From Streptomyces broussonetiae (GTDB lineage: Bacteria; Actinomycetota; Actinomycetes; Streptomycetales; Streptomycetaceae): a DNA stretch of 64,000 nt. This document shows, piece after piece, positions 1 through 12,111 of the stretch. Under the pieces are notes generated by a model. It saw nothing but the letters and a program-made list of their open reading frames with translations, had not been told where the DNA came from and did no database searches. A program made the position numbers and the translations under genes. Every line of letters begins with the position of its first letter. Within the stretch, counting starts at the first letter, position 1. The DNA is taken from contig NZ_CP047020.1 of assembly GCF_009796285.1 (NCBI RefSeq), positions 1,860,001 through 1,924,000 on the forward strand. The letters run 5' to 3'.

Positions 1-3000
1 ACTTGATGTCCAGGGCCCGGTCCGCGGGCGCGGTCTCGGGGGCCGACTCGGACAGCTTCAGCAGGCCGTCGAGGAGACCGGCCTCTCGGATGCGGGCGAC
101 GGGGATGCGCGAGATCAGGGCGCGCACCTCGTCGTCGCCGTGCTCCGCCTCGCCGGTGCCGGGTTCCTCGGTGTCCGGCAGGAGCCGTTCGAGGAGGTGG
201 CCGGCGAGGGCCAACGGGGTGGCGTAGTCGAAGATCAGCGTGGACGGCAGCCGCAGTCCGCTGACCGCGTTGAGCCGGTTGCGCAGTTCGACGGCGGCCA
301 GCGAGTCGAAGCCCAGTTCGGTGAAGGCGCGGCGTGGTTCGACGGCGGCGGGTCCGGAGTGCCCGAGGACGGCGGAGACCTCGGTGCGCACCGCTTCCAG
401 CACGGTGTGCTCGTGGTCGGCGGCCGGGAGTTCGGCCAGCTGCTCGCCGAGGGTCCGGGCCGGCTCGTCGCGCCGCGCGCGGTGGGTGACGCCGGCCAGG
501 GTGCGCAGCACGGCAGGTACGTCGTCGCCGCGCCGGCGCAGGGCTGCGCTGTCCAGCCGTACGGGCACCAGGGCGGGGCTGCCGGAGGCCACGGCGGCGT
601 CGAGCAGGTCCAGTCCCTCGGCCGGGTCGAGCGCGCCGATGCCGGAGCGTTCGATGCGCTGCACCTCGGCCGCGTCGAGGCCGGCGCCCATGCCGCCGCC
701 GGACCACAGGCCCCAGGCGAGGGAGGTGGCCGGCAGGCCGAGTCCGGCGCGGTGGGCGGCGAGCGAGTCGAGGAAGACGTTGGCGGCGGCGTAGTTGCCC
801 TGGCCGGAGGCGTCGATGGTGCCGGCGGCCGAGGAGAACAGCACGAAGTGGGACAGACCCCGCTCCCGGGTCAGTTCGTGCAGGTGCCACGCGGCGTCCG
901 CCTTGGGACGCAGCACGGTGTCCAGGCGCTGCGGGGTCAGCGAGGCGACCAGGCCGTCGTCCAGGACACCGGCCGTGTGCACGACGCTGTCGACGGGGTG
1001 CGCCGTCAGCAGCGCGGCGAGCGCGGCGCGGTCGGCAACGTCGCAGGCGACGATCTCGGCCTCGGCACCCGACTCCGCCAGGTCGGCGCGCAGTTGCTCC
1101 GCTCCCGGCGCCCCGGGTCCGCGGCGGCTGGTGAGCACCAGGCGGGTGACGCCGTGCCGCTCGGCCAGGTGGCGGGCGACCAGGGCGCCGAGGCCGCCGG
1201 TGCCGCCCGTGACGAGGACGGTGCCCCACGGACGGTCCTCCCCCGCGGAGTCGTCGGCGCGGACCAGACGCGGGGCGTGCGCCCGGCCGTCCCGCCACCG
1301 CACCTCCGGCTCCCCGGAGTCGAGGAGCGCGGCGAGCGCGGCGCGGTCCGGCACGGGGCCGTCGGGCGCGGGCCGTGCGACGAGGAGGATCCGGCCGGGA
1401 TCCTCGGCCTGCGCGGCCCGCACCAGTCCGTGGACGGCGGCGTCGGCGAGGCCGCCGCCGGTGAGCACCACGAGCGCCGCGTCGGCGAACCGGTCGTCGG
1501 CCGACCACGCCCGCAGGGTCTCCAGGGTGCGGCCCAGTGCGGCCCGTACGGCGCCGGGCAGCTGCTCGCCCTCGGCACGCGGGGCGGTGACCGGCAGGAT
1601 CACCACGTCGGGCACGGTGGCGCCGAGCGCGGTCAGGTCGGCGTGCAGCGGGGCGCCGAGGCCGAGGTCGTCGTCGCCGAGGATGGCCCAGCTACGGCGG
1701 TCGGGTCGGCCCGCGGCCTCGGGCAGCGGCTCGTCGGTGACGGCGTACAGGTGACGCTGCCGCCGCGAGGCGAGCCGGTCGGCGGTGACGGGGCGGGTGA
1801 CGTAGGAGTCGACGGTGGCGAGCGGCCTGCCGTCGGTGTCCGCGAGTTCGATGCGGGTGCCGTCGGTGCCGGGGGTCACCCGGACGCGGGCGGTGCGGGC
1901 GCCCTGGGTGTGCAGAGTGACTCCGGTCCAGGCGAAGGGCAGGGCGATGCCCTGCCCGGACTCCGACTCCGCCTCCGCCTCCGTGTCCAGGAGCGAGGTG
2001 ACGTGCAGCGCGGAGTCGAGCAGCGCCGGGTGCAGGGCGTGCCGGCCGGCGTCCTGCCGTGCGCTCTCGGGCAGTTCGAGTTCGGCGAGCAGGGTGTCGC
2101 CGTGGCGCCACGCGGTGCGTACGCCTTGGAAGACCGGGCCGTAGTCGTAGCCCTCGGTGTGCAGGCGCGGGTAGAGGCCGGTGACGTCGAGCGGGGTGGC
2201 ACCGGGCGGCGGCCAGGCACCGGACGCGGTGGCGGTGGCGGTCGCGGTGGCGGTGGTGGTCGCGGTGGCGGTGGCGGTCGCGGTGGCGGTGGTGGTCGCG
2301 GTGGCGGTGAGGGTGCCGGTGGCGTGCCGTGTCCAGCCCTCGTCGGCGGGGGCGGTCTCGGCACGCGAGTGGATCTCGACGGTGCCGTCGGAGCCGGTGG
2401 CGACCTGGAGGCGTACGGCGGTGTCCGCGGGCAGCACCAGCGGGGCCTGCAGGGTCAGTTCCTCGACGACGGGGCGGCCGGTGAGCCGTCCGGCGTGCAG
2501 CGCGAGGTCGACCAGGGCGGCGCCGGGCACCAGGACCGTGCCCAGTACGGCGTGCTCGGCGAGGACCGGGTGGGTGGCGAGGGAGATCCGGCCGGTGAGC
2601 AGCACACCGGCGTCGCCGGGCAGATCCAGCCGGGCGCTGACCAGCGGATGGTCGACGGAGGCCAGTCCGTGCCCGGCGGCGTCGCCGGCGCTGACGGTGG
2701 CCGTGGGCAGCCAGTACCGGCGGCGGTCGAAGGCGTAGGTGGGCAGCTCGACCCGGTTCCCGGCGTACGTGTCGTAGAGCACCGCCCAGTCGACGTCCGA
2801 GCCCCGGGTGTGTACGGCGGCCACGGCGGCGAGCAGGCCGGGCAGTTGAGGGGTGTCCTTGCGGACGGTGGAGACGAAGGCGGCGTCCTCGGCGTCCGGC
2901 AGGCAGTCCGGGCCCATGGCGGTGAGGACGGGCCCGGCGCCGAGTTCGAGGAAGGTGTCGGCACCCTTCGCCGCCAGTGTCGCGACGGCGTCGGCGAAGC

Positions 3001-6000
3001 GCACGGTCTCCCGTACATGACGCACCCAGTAGTCGGCGGAGCCGAGTTCGGTGGCGGTGGCCGGCGCGCCGGTGAGGGTGGAGACGATCGGCACCGTCGG
3101 TTCCGCCGCCCCGATGCCGGTCATGACCTCCCGGAACGCGTCCAGCATGGGCTCCATGCGGGGCGAGTGGAAGGCGTGCGACACGCGGAGCCTGCGGGTG
3201 GTCGTGAAGTGCGCGGCGATCTCGGTGACGGCGTCCTCGTCGCCGGAGACGACGACGGCGCGCGGGCCGTTGACGGCGGCGATCCCGCACCGCCCGTCCA
3301 ACAGCGGGGCCACCTCGTCCTCCGAGGCCTGTACGGCGATCATCGCGCCGCCCTCGGGCAGGGACTGCATGAGCCGTCCCCGGGCGGCGACCGCGGTCAC
3401 GGCGTCCGGCAGCGGCCACACGCCCGCGACGTGCGCGGCGGCGAACTCGCCGACGGAGTGCCCGGCCAGCCAGTCGGGGCGCAGCCCGAAGGACTCCAGC
3501 AGCCGGTAGAGGGCGACCTGGGTGGTGAACAGGGCGGCCTGGGTGTAGGCGGTCTGCTCCAAGGTCGCGGTGTCTTCGCCGAACACGACCTCGGCGAGAG
3601 GGCGTTCGAGGTGTTTGTCGAAGAGCGCGGCGGCGCGGTCGAAGTGCTCGGCGTAGACGGGGAAGACGTCGTACCAGTCGCGGCCCATGCCGGGGCGCTG
3701 GGCACCCTGTCCGGAGAACAGGTAGGCCAGGGTGCCGTCGGTGGCGGAGCCGGTGACGAGCAGGCCCGGTGCGTCGGTGCCGCGCGCCAGGGCGTCCAGC
3801 GCGGTGGCGGCCTGGTCGGCTCCGGTGGCGAGGGCGACGGCGCGGTGGGGGTGGGTGCCGCGGCTGGTGGCCAGGGCCAGGGCCAGGTCGGCAGGTGAGG
3901 CGTCGGTCAGCTCCAGCAGCCGGCGAGCCTGGCCGCGCAGGGCCTCGGGCGAGCGGGCGGAGACCGGGAGGGCGAGCACGGGCGGGGCGGTGGCGGGGTC
4001 GGCCCCCGAGGCAGCCATGGCCTGCGTGGGCTCCGGCTCGGTGAACTCCTCGAGGATCACATGGGCGTTGGTGCCACTGATCCCGAAGGAGGACACACCG
4101 GCGCGGCGCGGCCGGTCCGGCGTCCGCCACGGGCGCTGCTCGGTGAGCAGTTCCACGGCTCCGGCGCTCCAGTCGACCTGGTGGGACGGCGCGTCGACGT
4201 GCAGGGTCCTGGGCAGCACGCCGTTGCGCATCGCCATGACCATCTTGATGACACCGGCGACACCGGCGGCGGCCTGGGTGTGTCCCATGTTGGACTTGAT
4301 GGAGCCCAGCCACAGCGGGCTGTCCCCGGTGTGCTCGGCGCCATAGGTGGCCAGCAGCGCCTGGGCCTCGATCGGGTCGCCGAGCGTCGTACCGGTGCCG
4401 TGCGCCTCGACGGCGTCGACGTCGGCCGCGGTGAGCCCGGCGGCGGCCAGCGCGGCGCGGATGACACGCTGCTGGGAAGGGCCGTTGGGGGCGGTCAGGC
4501 CGTTGGAGGCGCCGTCGGAGTTGACGGCGGAGCCACGGACCACCGCGAGCACCTGGTGGCCGCCCCGCAGGGCGTCGGAGAGGCGCTCGACGACGATCAT
4601 GCCGGCGCCCTCGCCCCACCCGGTCCCGTCGGCCGCGGCGGCGAAGGACTTGCAGCGGCCGTCGGCGGCCAGCCCGCGCTGCCGGGCGAAGTCCACGAAG
4701 GTGTCCGGCGTCGACATGACGGTGACGCCGCCGACCAGGGCCAGATCGCACTCGCCCTGCCGCAGTGCCTGGGCCGCGAGGTGCAGGGTCACCAGCGAGG
4801 AGGAGCAGGCGGTGTCGACGGTGACGGCCGGTCCCTCCAGACCGAGGGCGTAGGCGACGCGGCCGGAGACGACGCTGCCGAGGCTGCCGTTGCCGAGGTA
4901 GGCGGCGAGGTCCTCGGGCACCTCGGCGAGCCAGGTGCCGTAGTCGTGGTACATGACGCCCGCGAAGACGCCGGTGCGGGAGCCGCGCAGGCGGTGCGGG
5001 TCGATGGCGGAGCGCTCCAGGGCCTCCCAGGACACCTCCAGCAGCAGACGCTGCTGCGGGTCCATGGCGGTGGCCTCGCGGGGGCTGATGCCGAAGAAGC
5101 CGGCGTCGAACTCGGCCGCGTCGTACAGGAAGGAGCCCTCGCGGGTGTAGGTGCGGCCGGGGGTGCCGGGCTCGGGGTCGTACAGCGTCTCGGTGTCCCA
5201 GCCGCGGTCGGCCGGGAAGTCGCCGACCGCGTCGACACCGTCGGCGACCAGCCGCCACAGGTCCTCCGGGGAGCGGACCCCGCCCGGGTAGCGGCAGCTC
5301 ATGCCGACGATGACGATCGGGTCGTCGTCGCCCGCGGTGCGTGTGACGAGGGCGGCGGTCTCCTGCGGGCCGGTGCCGAACAGCGTGTCGCGGATGTGGT
5401 CGGCCAGGACACGGGAGGTGGGGTGGTCGAAGACGAGGGTGGCGGGCAGCCGCAGCCCGGTGGCGGCGTTCAGCCGGTTGCGCAGCTCCACGGCGGCCAG
5501 CGAGTCGAAGCCGAGGTCGGTGAAGGCCCGGCCGGGATCGATGGCGGACGGCCCGTCGTGCCGCAGCACGGCGGCCACTTCGGTGCGCACCAGGTCGAGC
5601 AGGGCGCGGTCGCGGTCGGCGGCGGGCAGCGCGGCCAGTGCGCCGTCCGTGGCAGGGGTGGACACGGCGGCGTTCGCCGTGGCGCGTCGGACGGCCGGGC
5701 GGACGAGGGTGGTCAGCAGCGGCGGGATGCCGTCGGGGCGGCGGCGTACGGCGGCGGCGTCGATCTCCACGGGCACCGGGCGGGGCGCGCGGGAGCGGAG
5801 GGCGGCGTCGAACAGCTCCAGCGAGCGTTCGGCGGTCAGACCGGGGACGCCGTGGCGCGCGATGCGCTCCAGGGCCGCGTCGTCCAGGGCGGCGCCCATA
5901 CCGCTGTCGGTGGCCCACAGGCCCCAGGCGAGCGCGGTGGCCGGCAGACCGAGTCCGGTGCGGTGCTCGGCGAGGGCGTCGAGGTAGGCGTTGGCGGCGG

Positions 6001-9000
6001 CGTAGTTGCCCTGGCCGGGGCCGTCGAGGACGGCGGCGAGGGAGGAGAACAGCACGAAGTGGGCGAGTTCGCGGTCCCGGGTCAGCTCGTGCAGGTGCCA
6101 GGCGCCGAGCGCCTTGGCGTGGAAGACCTCTTCGACCATCTCGTCGGTGAGGGTGTCCACGATGCCGTCGCGGACGGTGCCCGCGGCGTGGACGACGGAG
6201 TCGACGGGGTGCTCCGCGAGCAGGCGGCGCAGTGCCTCGCGGTCGCCGACGTCGCAGGCGGCCACGGTCACCTCGGCGCCGAGCGCGGTGAGTTCGGCGT
6301 GCAGCTCGGGCGCCGTACCGCGGCGGCCGGCCAGCACCAGGCGACGTACGCCGTGGGCGCGGACCAGGTGCCGGGCGAGCAGCGCGCCGAGGCCGCCGGT
6401 GCCTCCGGTGACGAGGACGGTGCCCCAGTCGGCGGCGGACGCGGGTTCGGCGGCGGGCTGCGCGGTGAGCCGTGGAACGCTGAACCGGCCGTCGGTGAGG
6501 GAGAGTTCGGGCTCCGCGGTGGCGAGGATCCGGCGCAGGTCGGCCTCGGTGGGCAGCGCATCGTGCTCGACGAGGACGTACCGGCCGGGGTTCTCGGCCT
6601 GGGCGGAGCGGACCAGACCGCGCACGGCCGCGTGGGCGGGGCTGGCGGGCGGGGTGACGACGACGAGCCGGGTGTCGGCGAGCCGCTCGTCCGTCTGCCA
6701 GGTGCGCAGCAGCCGCAGGACGTCCAGGACATGGGCGCGCGCCGAGGCGGCGTCGGCTTCCGCCGGGCCGGGCACGCGGTGCACGACGGCGTCCGGCGCG
6801 GGATCGGCCGGCAGGGTGTCCGGGTCGCCGTCCAGGACGGCGGTGCGCAGGGGTGCGGTGGTCGCCGGGTGAGGGTACGGCGACCACCGCACCGCGTACA
6901 GGACGTCGTCGGCCTGTACGGGCCTCGAGGTCAGGCCCTCGATGTCGGCCACCGGGGCTCCGGTGGCGTCGGCGAGGTGCAGGGCGATGGTGTCGGTCCC
7001 GGCGCGGGTGATCCGCACGCGGACGGCCGCCGCGCCGGCGGCGTGCAGGGTGACCCCGGTCCAGGCGAACGGCAGCAGTACCTCGGGGCGCGGCGGGGCG
7101 TCGAGGTCGGCGGCGTGCAGCGCGGCGTCGAGCAGCGCCGGGTGCAGGCCGAACTCGCCCGCGTCGGCGGCGGCCCCGGCGGGCAGGGCGACCTCGGCGT
7201 AGACGTCGTCTCCCTGCCGCCAGGCTGCGCGCAGCCCCTGGAACGTCGGCCCGTAGCCGTACCCCTGGTCGGCCAGGTCCGGGTACACACTCGCCACGTC
7301 GAGGGGCTGGGCCTGCGGCGGCGGCCAGACGGTGAGATCGGCCGCGGCGGCCGGGGCGGCTGGGGCGGCCGGGGTGAGGGCCCCCGCGGCGTGCTGGGTC
7401 CAGGGCGCCTCGTCGTCGGCGCGCGTGTGGACGGTGACGTTGCGGCGTCCCAAGTCGTCGGGTTCGCCGACGGCGACCTGGACGGCGACGTCCTCGTCGG
7501 CACGGAGCACGAGCGGGGCGCCGAGGGTCAGCTCCTCCAGGCCGGCCGCGCCCACGTGGTCGCCCGCGCGCAGGGCGAGTTCGACGAAGGCGGTACCGGG
7601 GAACAGCACCTGGCCGGCGATGACGTGGTCGGCGAGCCAGGGCTGGGTACGGGTGGACAGGCGTCCGGTGAGGACGACGCCCTCTGCGCCGACGGCGACC
7701 ACGGCGGCGAGCAACGGGTGTCCGGCGGGGAGCTGGCCGAGGCCCGTGGCGTCGGTCGGGGTGCTCTGCGCCAGCCAGAAGCGGCGGCGCTGGAAGGGGT
7801 AGCGGGGCACGTCGACGCGGCGCCCGCCGAGCGAGGCGAAGTGCCGCTGCCAGTCGACGGGTACGCCCCGGGCATGGGCGGCGGCGAGCGCGGCGACGGC
7901 CTCGCGGGCCTCGGGCCGCTCGCGCCGCAGCACCGGCAGGAAGGCGGTGCCGGGTACGTCGGTGCAGTCCGGGCCCATGGCGGACAGGACCGCGTCGGGG
8001 CCGACCTCCAGGAACGTCCGTACCCCGGAGTCGGTGAGCGTGCGCACGGCGTCGTGGAAGCGGACCCGGGCGCGGACGTGCTCCACCCAGTACTCCGGGT
8101 CGCACAGCTCGTCGGTGACGAGGGCGCCGGTGACGGTCGAGACCACCGGCAGCCTGGGCTCGGCGTAATCCAGGACGTGCACGACGCGCCGGAACTCGGC
8201 CAGCATCGGTTCCATCAGCGGCGAGTGGAAGGCGTGGCTGACCCGCAGGCGCTTGGTGTCGTGGCCGCGCGCGGTGAGTTCGGCGGCGATGCGCTCGACG
8301 TCGTCCACGTCGCCGGAGACCACGACGGAGGCCGGGCCGTTGACGGCGGCGATACCGGTGCGCGCGGTGAGCAGCGATGCCACCTCGTCCTCGGTGGCGC
8401 GGACGGCGACCATGGCGCCGCCCTCGGGGAGCTGCTGCATGAGCCGGCCGCGGGCGGCGGTGAGGATCGTGGCGTCCTGGAGGGTGAGCACGCCGGCCAC
8501 GTGTGCGGCGGCGATCTCGCCGACCGAGTGTCCGGCGAGCTGGTCCGGGGTCAGGCCCCAGCTCTCCAGGAGCCGGTGCAGGGCGACCTCGACGGCGAAC
8601 AGGGCGGGCTGCGCGTACTCGGTGCGGTGCAGCAGTCCGTCCTGCGCGGTGCCGGGTCCGGCGAACAGGACGTCCGTGAGCGGGCGGTCGAGCTGGAGGT
8701 CGAAGTGGGCGCAGACGTCGTCGAGGGCGTCGGCGAACACCGGGTAGAGGGAGGCGAGTTCGCGGCCCATGCCGATGCGCTGGCTGCCCTGTCCGGTGAA
8801 CAGGAAGCCGAGTTCGCCGTCGGCCCTCGCGGTGCGGGGCGTCTTCCCGGAGGCCAGGTCATCGAGCGCGGCGCGCAGTTCGGCGCGGTCGGCGGCGACC
8901 AGGACGGCCCGGTCGGGCAGGGCGGCACGGGTGGTGGCCAGCGAGTGGGCGAGGTCCAGCGGGTCGGTCTCGTCGACCAGGGGCAGCAGGTCGGCGGCGC

Positions 9001-10738
9001 GGGCCCGCAGGGCGTCCTCGCCGCGGGCGGACAGAGCGAAGGGCAGGGGGGTGCCGGCCGGAGGTTGCGGGCGGTCGCCCTCTTCGGCTTCCTCGGCCTC
9101 GGGCTGTTCCAGGATGATGTGTGCGTTGGTGCCGCTGACCCCGAACGACGAGACGCCCGCCCGTCGTACCCGGCCGGTCTCGGGCCACGCCCGCTGTTCG
9201 GTGACGAGTTGCACGGCGCCCGTCGACCAGTTGACGGCCGGGGTGGGCTCGTCGACGTGCAGGGTCGCCGGTATCCGTCCGTGCTCCATGGCCAGGATCG
9301 TCTTGATCATGCCGGCGACACCGGCGGCGGCCTGGGTGTGGCCGAGGTTGGACTTGACCGAGCCGAGCAGCAGCGGGGCGTCCTCGGCGCGGCCCTGGCC
9401 GTAGGTGGCCAGCAGGGCGGTGGCCTCGATGGGGTCACCGAGCCGGGTGCCGGTGCCGTGCGCCTCGACCACGTCGACGTCGGCGGAGGTGAGTCCGGCG
9501 CCACTGAGGGCCCGGCGGATCAGCCGCTGCTGGGAGGTGCCGTTGGGCGCGGTCAGGCCGTTGGAGGCGCCGTCCTGGTTGACTGCGGACCCGCGGACGA
9601 CCGCGAGCACGTGATGTCCGCCCCGACGGGCGTCGCTCAGCCGCTCCAGGACGAGCACGCCGACGCCCTCGGCGAATCCCGTGCCGTCGGCCGCGGCGGC
9701 GAACGCCTTGCAACGGCCGTCGGGGGCCAGACCGCGCTGCCGGCTGAAGGCGGTGAACACACCGGGCCCGCCCATCACGGCCACGCCGCCCGCGAGGGCC
9801 AGCGAGGACTCGCCCTGGCGCAGCGAGCGGCAGGCCAGGTGGACGGCGACCAGGGAGGCGGAGCAGGCGGTGTCGACGGTGACCGCGGGGCCCTCGGCGC
9901 CGAGCACGTAGGCGACGCGGCCGGAGATGACGCTGGAGGCGTTGCCGGCGAGCAGGTAGGCGTCGAGGCCGTCCGGGGCGTCGTGCAGACGCGGGCCGTA
10001 CTCCTGCACCTCGGCGCCGAAGAACATGCCGGCCGGGGTGCCGCGCAGCGCGGTGGGGTCGATGCCGGCGTCCTCCAGGGCCTGCCAGGAGGTCTCCAGG
10101 ACGAGCCGCTGCTGCGGGTCCATGCCGAGCGCCTCACGCGGGCTGATGCCGAAGAACTCGGCGTCGAACTCGGTGGCGGTGTCGAGGAATCCGCCGCTGC
10201 GGACGTAGGCGCTGCCGGGTACCTCGGGGTCCTCGGCGTAGAGGGCGTTCAGGTCCCAGCCGCGGTCCTTCGGGAACCCGGAGAGGACCTCGCCGCCGTC
10301 GTTCAGCAGCCGCCAGAGGTCGGCGGGCGAGGAGATGCCGCCGGGGAAGCGGCAGCCGATGCCGACGATGGCGATCGGTTCGTCGGCGTCGCCGTCACCG
10401 GCCGGCTCGATCCGCTCGTCCGCCGTGCCGTGGACCTCGGCGAGCAGCCGGGCGGCCAGGTCGTGGACGGTCGGGCAGTCGTAGGCGAGGCCGACCGGCA
10501 GTTCGAGGCCGGTCCGCTCGGTGAGCCGCCGGTGCAGGTCGACCGCGGCGAGCGAGTCGAGTCCCAGCGCGGCGAGCGGTGCGGCGGGGTCGAGCGAGTC
10601 CACCGTGCCCGGCCGGGCCGCCTCGATCGCCTCGGTCACGGCCGTGCGCACCAGTTCGGTCACCAGCCTGCGGTGCTGGGACGGTACGGCCGTGGCGAGC
10701 CGTCGCGCCAGAGCTGAATCGGATCCGGGCCCGTTCAT
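1..10738 (-). CDS. Modular type I PKS: loading ACP + two KS-AT-DH-KR-ACP modules (3' end beyond window)
   Basis: First PKS of the assembly line. It starts at ATG 10738 behind a GGAG ribosome site and is open to the left edge (about 3579 codons). Approximate residues: stand-alone loading ACP 20-100 (LGLDS, Ser near 60) with no KS or AT before it. Module 1: KS 118-545 (DTACSAS), AT near 650-900 (GHSVGE, HAFH: malonyl-type), DH with [11 protein letters not shown] near 1033, KR near 1440-1600, ACP near 1746. Module 2: KS from 1810 (DTACSSS), AT (GHSVGE, HAFH: malonyl), DH with [11 protein letters not shown] near 2730, KR near 3175 with an LDD motif (B-type), ACP near 3477. No ER, so each module should leave a double bond. 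The VinP1-like N-terminal ACP fits a starter delivered in trans by the VinK-like acyltransferase. The visible C-terminus reads ...ADRALDIK, inside what looks like a helical docking tail, so the stop should lie just outside the window. Confidence 0.95.
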   Translation of the reverse strand, partial: MNGPGSDSALARRLATAVPSQHRRLVTELVRTAVTEAIEAARPGTVDSLDPAAPLAALGLDSLAAVDLHRRLTERTGLELPVGLAYDCPTVHDLAARLLAEVHGTADERIEPAGDGDADEPIAIVGIGCRFPGGISSPADLWRLLNDGGEVLSGFPKDRGWDLNALYAEDPEVPGSAYVRSGGFLDTATEFDAEFFGISPREALGMDPQQRLVLETSWQALEDAGIDPTALRGTPAGMFFGAEVQEYGPRLHDAPDGLDAYLLAGNASSVISGRVAYVLGAEGPAVTVDTACSASLVAVHLACRSLRQGESSLALAGGVAVMGGPGVFTAFSRQRGLAPDGRCKAFAAAADGTGFAEGVGVLVLERLSDARRGGHHVLAVVRGSAVNQDGASNGLTAPNGTSQQRLIRRALSGAGLTSADVDVVEAHGTGTRLGDPIEATALLATYGQGRAEDAPLLLGSVKSNLGHTQAAAGVAGMIKTILAMEHGRIPATLHVDEPTPAVNWSTGAVQLVTEQRAWPETGRVRRAGVSSFGVSGTNAHIILEQPEAEEAEEGDRPQPPAGTPLPFALSARGEDALRARAADLLPLVDETDPLDLAHSLATTRAALPDRAVLVAADRAELRAALDDLASGKTPRTARADGELGFLFTGQGSQRIGMGRELASLYPVFADALDDVCAHFDLQLDRPLTDVLFAGPGTAQDGLLHRTEYAQPALFAVEVALHRLLESWGLTPDQLAGHSVGEIAAAHVAGVLTLQDATILTAARGRLMQQLPEGGAMVAVRATEDEVASLLTARTGIAAVNGPASVVVSGDVDDVERIAAELTARGHDTKRLRVSHAFHSPLMEPMLAEFRRVVHVLDYAEPRLPVVSTVTGALVTDELCDPEYWVEHVRARVRFHDAVRTLTDSGVRTFLEVGPDAVLSAMGPDCTDVPGTAFLPVLRRERPEAREAVAALAAAHARGVPVDWQRHFASLGGRRVDVPRYPFQRRRFWLAQSTPTDATGLGQLPAGHPLLAAVVAVGAEGVVLTGRLSTRTQPWLADHVIAGQVLFPGTAFVELALRAGDHVGAAGLEELTLGAPLVLRADEDVAVQVAVGEPDDLGRRNVTVHTRADDEAPWTQHAAGALTPAAPAAPAAAADLTVWPPPQAQPLDVASVYPDLADQGYGYGPTFQGLRAAWRQGDDVYAEVALPAGAAADAGEFGLHPALLDAALHAADLDAPPRPEVLLPFAWTGVTLHAAGAAAVRVRITRAGTDTIALHLADATGAPVADIEGLTSRPVQADDVLYAVRWSPYPHPATTAPLRTAVLDGDPDTLPADPAPDAVVHRVPGPAEADAASARAHVLDVLRLLRTWQTDERLADTRLVVVTPPASPAHAAVRGLVRSAQAENPGRYVLVEHDALPTEADLRRILATAEPELSLTDGRFSVPRLTAQPAAEPASAADWGTVLVTGGTGGLGALLARHLVRAHGVRRLVLAGRRGTAPELHAELTALGAEVTVAACDVGDREALRRLLAEHPVDSVVHAAGTVRDGIVDTLTDEMVEEVFHAKALGAWHLHELTRDRELAHFVLFSSLAAVLDGPGQGNYAAANAYLDALAEHRTGLGLPATALAWGLWATDSGMGAALDDAALERIARHGVPGLTAERSLELFDAALRSRAPRPVPVEIDAAAVRRRPDGIPPLLTTLVRPAVRRATANAAVSTPATDGALAALPAADRDRALLDLVRTEVAAVLRHDGPSAIDPGRAFTDLGFDSLAAVELRNRLNAATGLRLPATLVFDHPTSRVLADHIRDTLFGTGPQETAALVTRTAGDDDPIVIVGMSCRYPGGVRSPEDLWRLVADGVDAVGDFPADRGWDTETLYDPEPGTPGRTYTREGSFLYDAAEFDAGFFGISPREATAMDPQQRLLLEVSWEALERSAIDPHRLRGSRTGVFAGVMYHDYGTWLAEVPEDLAAYLGNGSLGSVVSGRVAYALGLEGPAVTVDTACSSSLVTLHLAAQALRQGECDLALVGGVTVMSTPDTFVDFARQRGLAADGRCKSFAAAADGTGWGEGAGMIVVERLSDALRGGHQVLAVVRGSAVNSDGASNGLTAPNGPSQQRVIRAALAAAGLTAADVDAVEAHGTGTTLGDPIEAQALLATYGAEHTGDSPLWLGSIKSNMGHTQAAAGVAGVIKMVMAMRNGVLPRTLHVDAPSHQVDWSAGAVELLTEQRPWRTPDRPRRAGVSSFGISGTNAHVILEEFTEPEPTQAMAASGADPATAPPVLALPVSARSPEALRGQARRLLELTDASPADLALALATSRGTHPHRAVALATGADQAATALDALARGTDAPGLLVTGSATDGTLAYLFSGQGAQRPGMGRDWYDVFPVYAEHFDRAAALFDKHLERPLAEVVFGEDTATLEQTAYTQAALFTTQVALYRLLESFGLRPDWLAGHSVGEFAAAHVAGVWPLPDAVTAVAARGRLMQSLPEGGAMIAVQASEDEVAPLLDGRCGIAAVNGPRAVVVSGDEDAVTEIAAHFTTTRRLRVSHAFHSPRMEPMLDAFREVMTGIGAAEPTVPIVSTLTGAPATATELGSADYWVRHVRETVRFADAVATLAAKGADTFLELGAGPVLTAMGPDCLPDAEDAAFVSTVRKDTPQLPGLLAAVAAVHTRGSDVDWAVLYDTYAGNRVELPTYAFDRRRYWLPTATVSAGDAAGHGLASVDHPLVSARLDLPGDAGVLLTGRISLATHPVLAEHAVLGTVLVPGAALVDLALHAGRLTGRPVVEELTLQAPLVLPADTAVRLQVATGSDGTVEIHSRAETAPADEGWTRHATGTLTATATTTATATATATATTTATATATATASGAWPPPGATPLDVTGLYPRLHTEGYDYGPVFQGVRTAWRHGDTLLAELELPESARQDAGRHALHPALLDSALHVTSLLDTEAEAESESGQGIALPFAWTGVTLHTQGARTARVRVTPGTDGTRIELADTDGRPLATVDSYVTRPVTADRLASRRQRHLYAVTDEPLPEAAGRPDRRSWAILGDDDLGLGAPLHADLTALGATVPDVVILPVTAPRAEGEQLPGAVRAALGRTLETLRAWSADDRFADAALVVLTGGGLADAAVHGLVRAAQAEDPGRILLVARPAPDGPVPDRAALAALLDSGEPEVRWRDGRAHAPRLVRADDSAGEDRPWGTVLVTGGTGGLGALVARHLAERHGVTRLVLTSRRGPGAPGAEQLRADLAESGAEAEIVACDVADRAALAALLTAHPVDSVVHTAGVLDDGLVASLTPQRLDTVLRPKADAAWHLHELTRERGLSHFVLFSSAAGTIDASGQGNYAAANVFLDSLAAHRAGLGLPATSLAWGLWSGGGMGAGLDAAEVQRIERSGIGALDPAEGLDLLDAAVASGSPALVPVRLDSAALRRRGDDVPAVLRTLAGVTHRARRDEPARTLGEQLAELPAADHEHTVLEAVRTEVSAVLGHSGPAAVEPRRAFTELGFDSLAAVELRNRLNAVSGLRLPSTLIFDYATPLALAGHLLERLLPDTEEPGTGEAEHGDDEVRALISRIPVARIREAGLLDGLLKLSESAPETAPADRALDIK
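2225..2314. repeat. In-frame 18-bp minisatellite (5 copies) inside a DH domain
   Basis: Five tandem copies of CGCGGTGGCGGTGGYGGT lie at 2225, 2243, 2261, 2279 and 2297; the last copy is diverged. Copies alternate so that the true period is 36 bp. In the minus-strand PKS this encodes a Thr/Ala-alternating run of about 30 residues (about 2809-2838), in the variable segment of the module 2 DH just before AWPPPGATP. Equivalent segments in the other DH domains of the window are non-repetitive. The array stays in frame and the DH catalytic motifs on both sides are intact. Confidence 0.9.
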
Positions 10739-10826
10739 CCACGCATCTCCACTTTCGGCCGACACCGGTTTTCCTCACCTTTTTCCACACCGTAGTGACG
10801 GCCTCGGAAAGGCCACACCCTTAAAG

Positions 10827-10838
10827 ACCCCTAGGGGT
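10827..10838. promoter_or_regulatory. Perfect ACCCCTAGGGGT palindrome between starter operon and first PKS gene
   Basis: A 12-bp perfect palindrome overlaps the TAG stop of the mutase E gene (10831-10833). It lies about 90 bp upstream of the PKS start at 10738. Its half-site matches the TAGGGG box found upstream of four other transcription units here, but no second box at 10-bp spacing and no good -10 at 23-24 bp follows. It may be a weaker operator, or a remnant, in the 92-bp gap before the PKS gene. Confidence 0.45.
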
Positions 10839-12111
10839 GGGCGGGTTCGAAGTCCGCCGCGTCCTCGGGGTCGTGCCGGTCGTACGAACGGCGCACGTAG
10901 GACAGGGAGTCGAGCAGATCCGCGGAGGTGAGCGCCTCGGCCGGGCGTACGTCGGCGATGCCGTTCAGGGGCATCTTTCCGATGTCGGACCAGCGGAGCC
11001 GGCCGTCCGCGTCGATATAACTGCGGCTGAATCCGGCGTTGTCCGGATGCAGACAGTAGGGAACGTCGAGAAGACCGCGGGCGAACGCCTTCAGCAGCGC
11101 CGTGCCGAGGTCGTCGTCCAGCTCCAGCACCGTGTTCACCAGCGCGGACGCTTCGGTGTAGGTCTGGGTGCCGGTGGCGGGGAGCGGGGCGCGTGTGGTG
11201 CGGGCGGCGACGGCCGCCGCGTATTCGAGTGCGGCGACGTTCTCGGCGGCGGTCGGAATGCGCTGGGATTCCGCGACGGTTTTCACGATGAGCCGTTCGG
11301 AGCCGCTGGCGACGGCGAGTTCGGCCGCTTTCCCGAGCAGTCGGTAGGCGCCCTGCTCGGTTTCCGGATAGAGACCCATGTAGGCGTAGACGACCACATG
11401 CCATTCGGTGTCCGGCAACAGCCGGGCGCACAGCGCGCGCAACGCAGCCACCGCTTCGGCGTCCTGACGCGGATCGGTCTGCTGGGCGTAACTCAGCGAA
11501 ATGCTGCGGATGCCGTACCGGCGGAAGAACATCGCCTCCAGGACGCTGACGGCGACGAGCAGGCCGGGCGGACAGAGCTGGCCGAGGACGCAGCCGCCGA
11601 ACGTCTCCAGGTGCGGTTCGGCGCCCGACTCGCGCAGGGTGGCGAGCAGTTCGCAGGACGCCTCCCAGTGGTCGACGGAGTCGCGCAGCGGGACCCGGCC
11701 ATAGGGCAGGCAGTAGGAGACGGGACCGCCCTCGGTGGCGTCCAGTCCGACGGCCATCAGCGCCCGGAAGATGTCCTGCGGCGCGGCCGAGCCGTGCCGG
11801 ACCTGGACCGGGAAGCCGGGGCCGTGGATCCCGTCGAGCACGTTCAGGGTGGTGGTCTTCTCGTGGCTCACGATCGGGTAGCCGTTGAGGGCGACGCCCT
11901 CCAGGACGGCGAGTTTGGCGGATTCCAGGTCGCCGACCCGGGTGTAGCTGTCCAGGGTGATCGTGCCGACGGTGGTCGCCGCGCTGTCGCGGGTGGCGAG
12001 CAGCCCGGCCCGCATCCGGTCCGGGCTGCTCATTCCCATCCGGGGCTGGACCACCAGGTGGCCGGCGTCGTGAGCCCGGCGCACGAACGCGCCGAACCCG
12101 ACGCCGGTCAC
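10831..12111 (-). CDS. Glutamate mutase large (E) subunit, VinI-like
   Basis: 426 aa. Catalytic TIM-barrel subunit of B12-dependent glutamate (methylaspartate) mutase, which with the small subunit upstream converts L-glutamate to (2S,3S)-3-methylaspartate. Recognised from overall sequence: N-terminal VVQPRMGMSS, the TITLDSYTR segment, PIVSHEKTTTLNVLDG and YPETEQGAY match the MutE family. At 426 aa it is somewhat shorter than fermentation-type MutE (about 480 aa). GTG start at 12111 overlaps the small-subunit stop (GTGA), implying translational coupling and equal expression. In vicenistatin biosynthesis the homologous pair VinH/VinI makes the precursor of the 3-aminoisobutyrate starter. Linkage here to adenylation, ACP and decarboxylase genes supports that anabolic role rather than glutamate fermentation. 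Confidence 0.92.
   Translation of the reverse strand: MTGVGFGAFVRRAHDAGHLVVQPRMGMSSPDRMRAGLLATRDSAATTVGTITLDSYTRVGDLESAKLAVLEGVALNGYPIVSHEKTTTLNVLDGIHGPGFPVQVRHGSAAPQDIFRALMAVGLDATEGGPVSYCLPYGRVPLRDSVDHWEASCELLATLRESGAEPHLETFGGCVLGQLCPPGLLVAVSVLEAMFFRRYGIRSISLSYAQQTDPRQDAEAVAALRALCARLLPDTEWHVVVYAYMGLYPETEQGAYRLLGKAAELAVASGSERLIVKTVAESQRIPTAAENVAALEYAAAVAARTTRAPLPATGTQTYTEASALVNTVLELDDDLGTALLKAFARGLLDVPYCLHPDNAGFSRSYIDADGRLRWSDIGKMPLNGIADVRPAEALTSADLLDSLSYVRRSYDRHDPEDAADFEPAHP

Noticed and set aside
1692..8105. Long Arg/Pro-rich minus-strand frame within the first PKS gene
   Set aside because: Wrong frame. The frame starting at ATG 10738 gives intact ACP, KS, AT, DH and KR motifs throughout the same DNA.
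4061..10717. Very long plus-strand open frames opposite the PKS genes (also 140-3898, 31287-36200, 42977-50851, 55664-58762)
   Set aside because: They are antisense shadows in GC-rich DNA: Gly/Val/Gln/Arg-rich, without domains or ribosome sites, and they mirror KS/AT/KR motifs on the minus strand.
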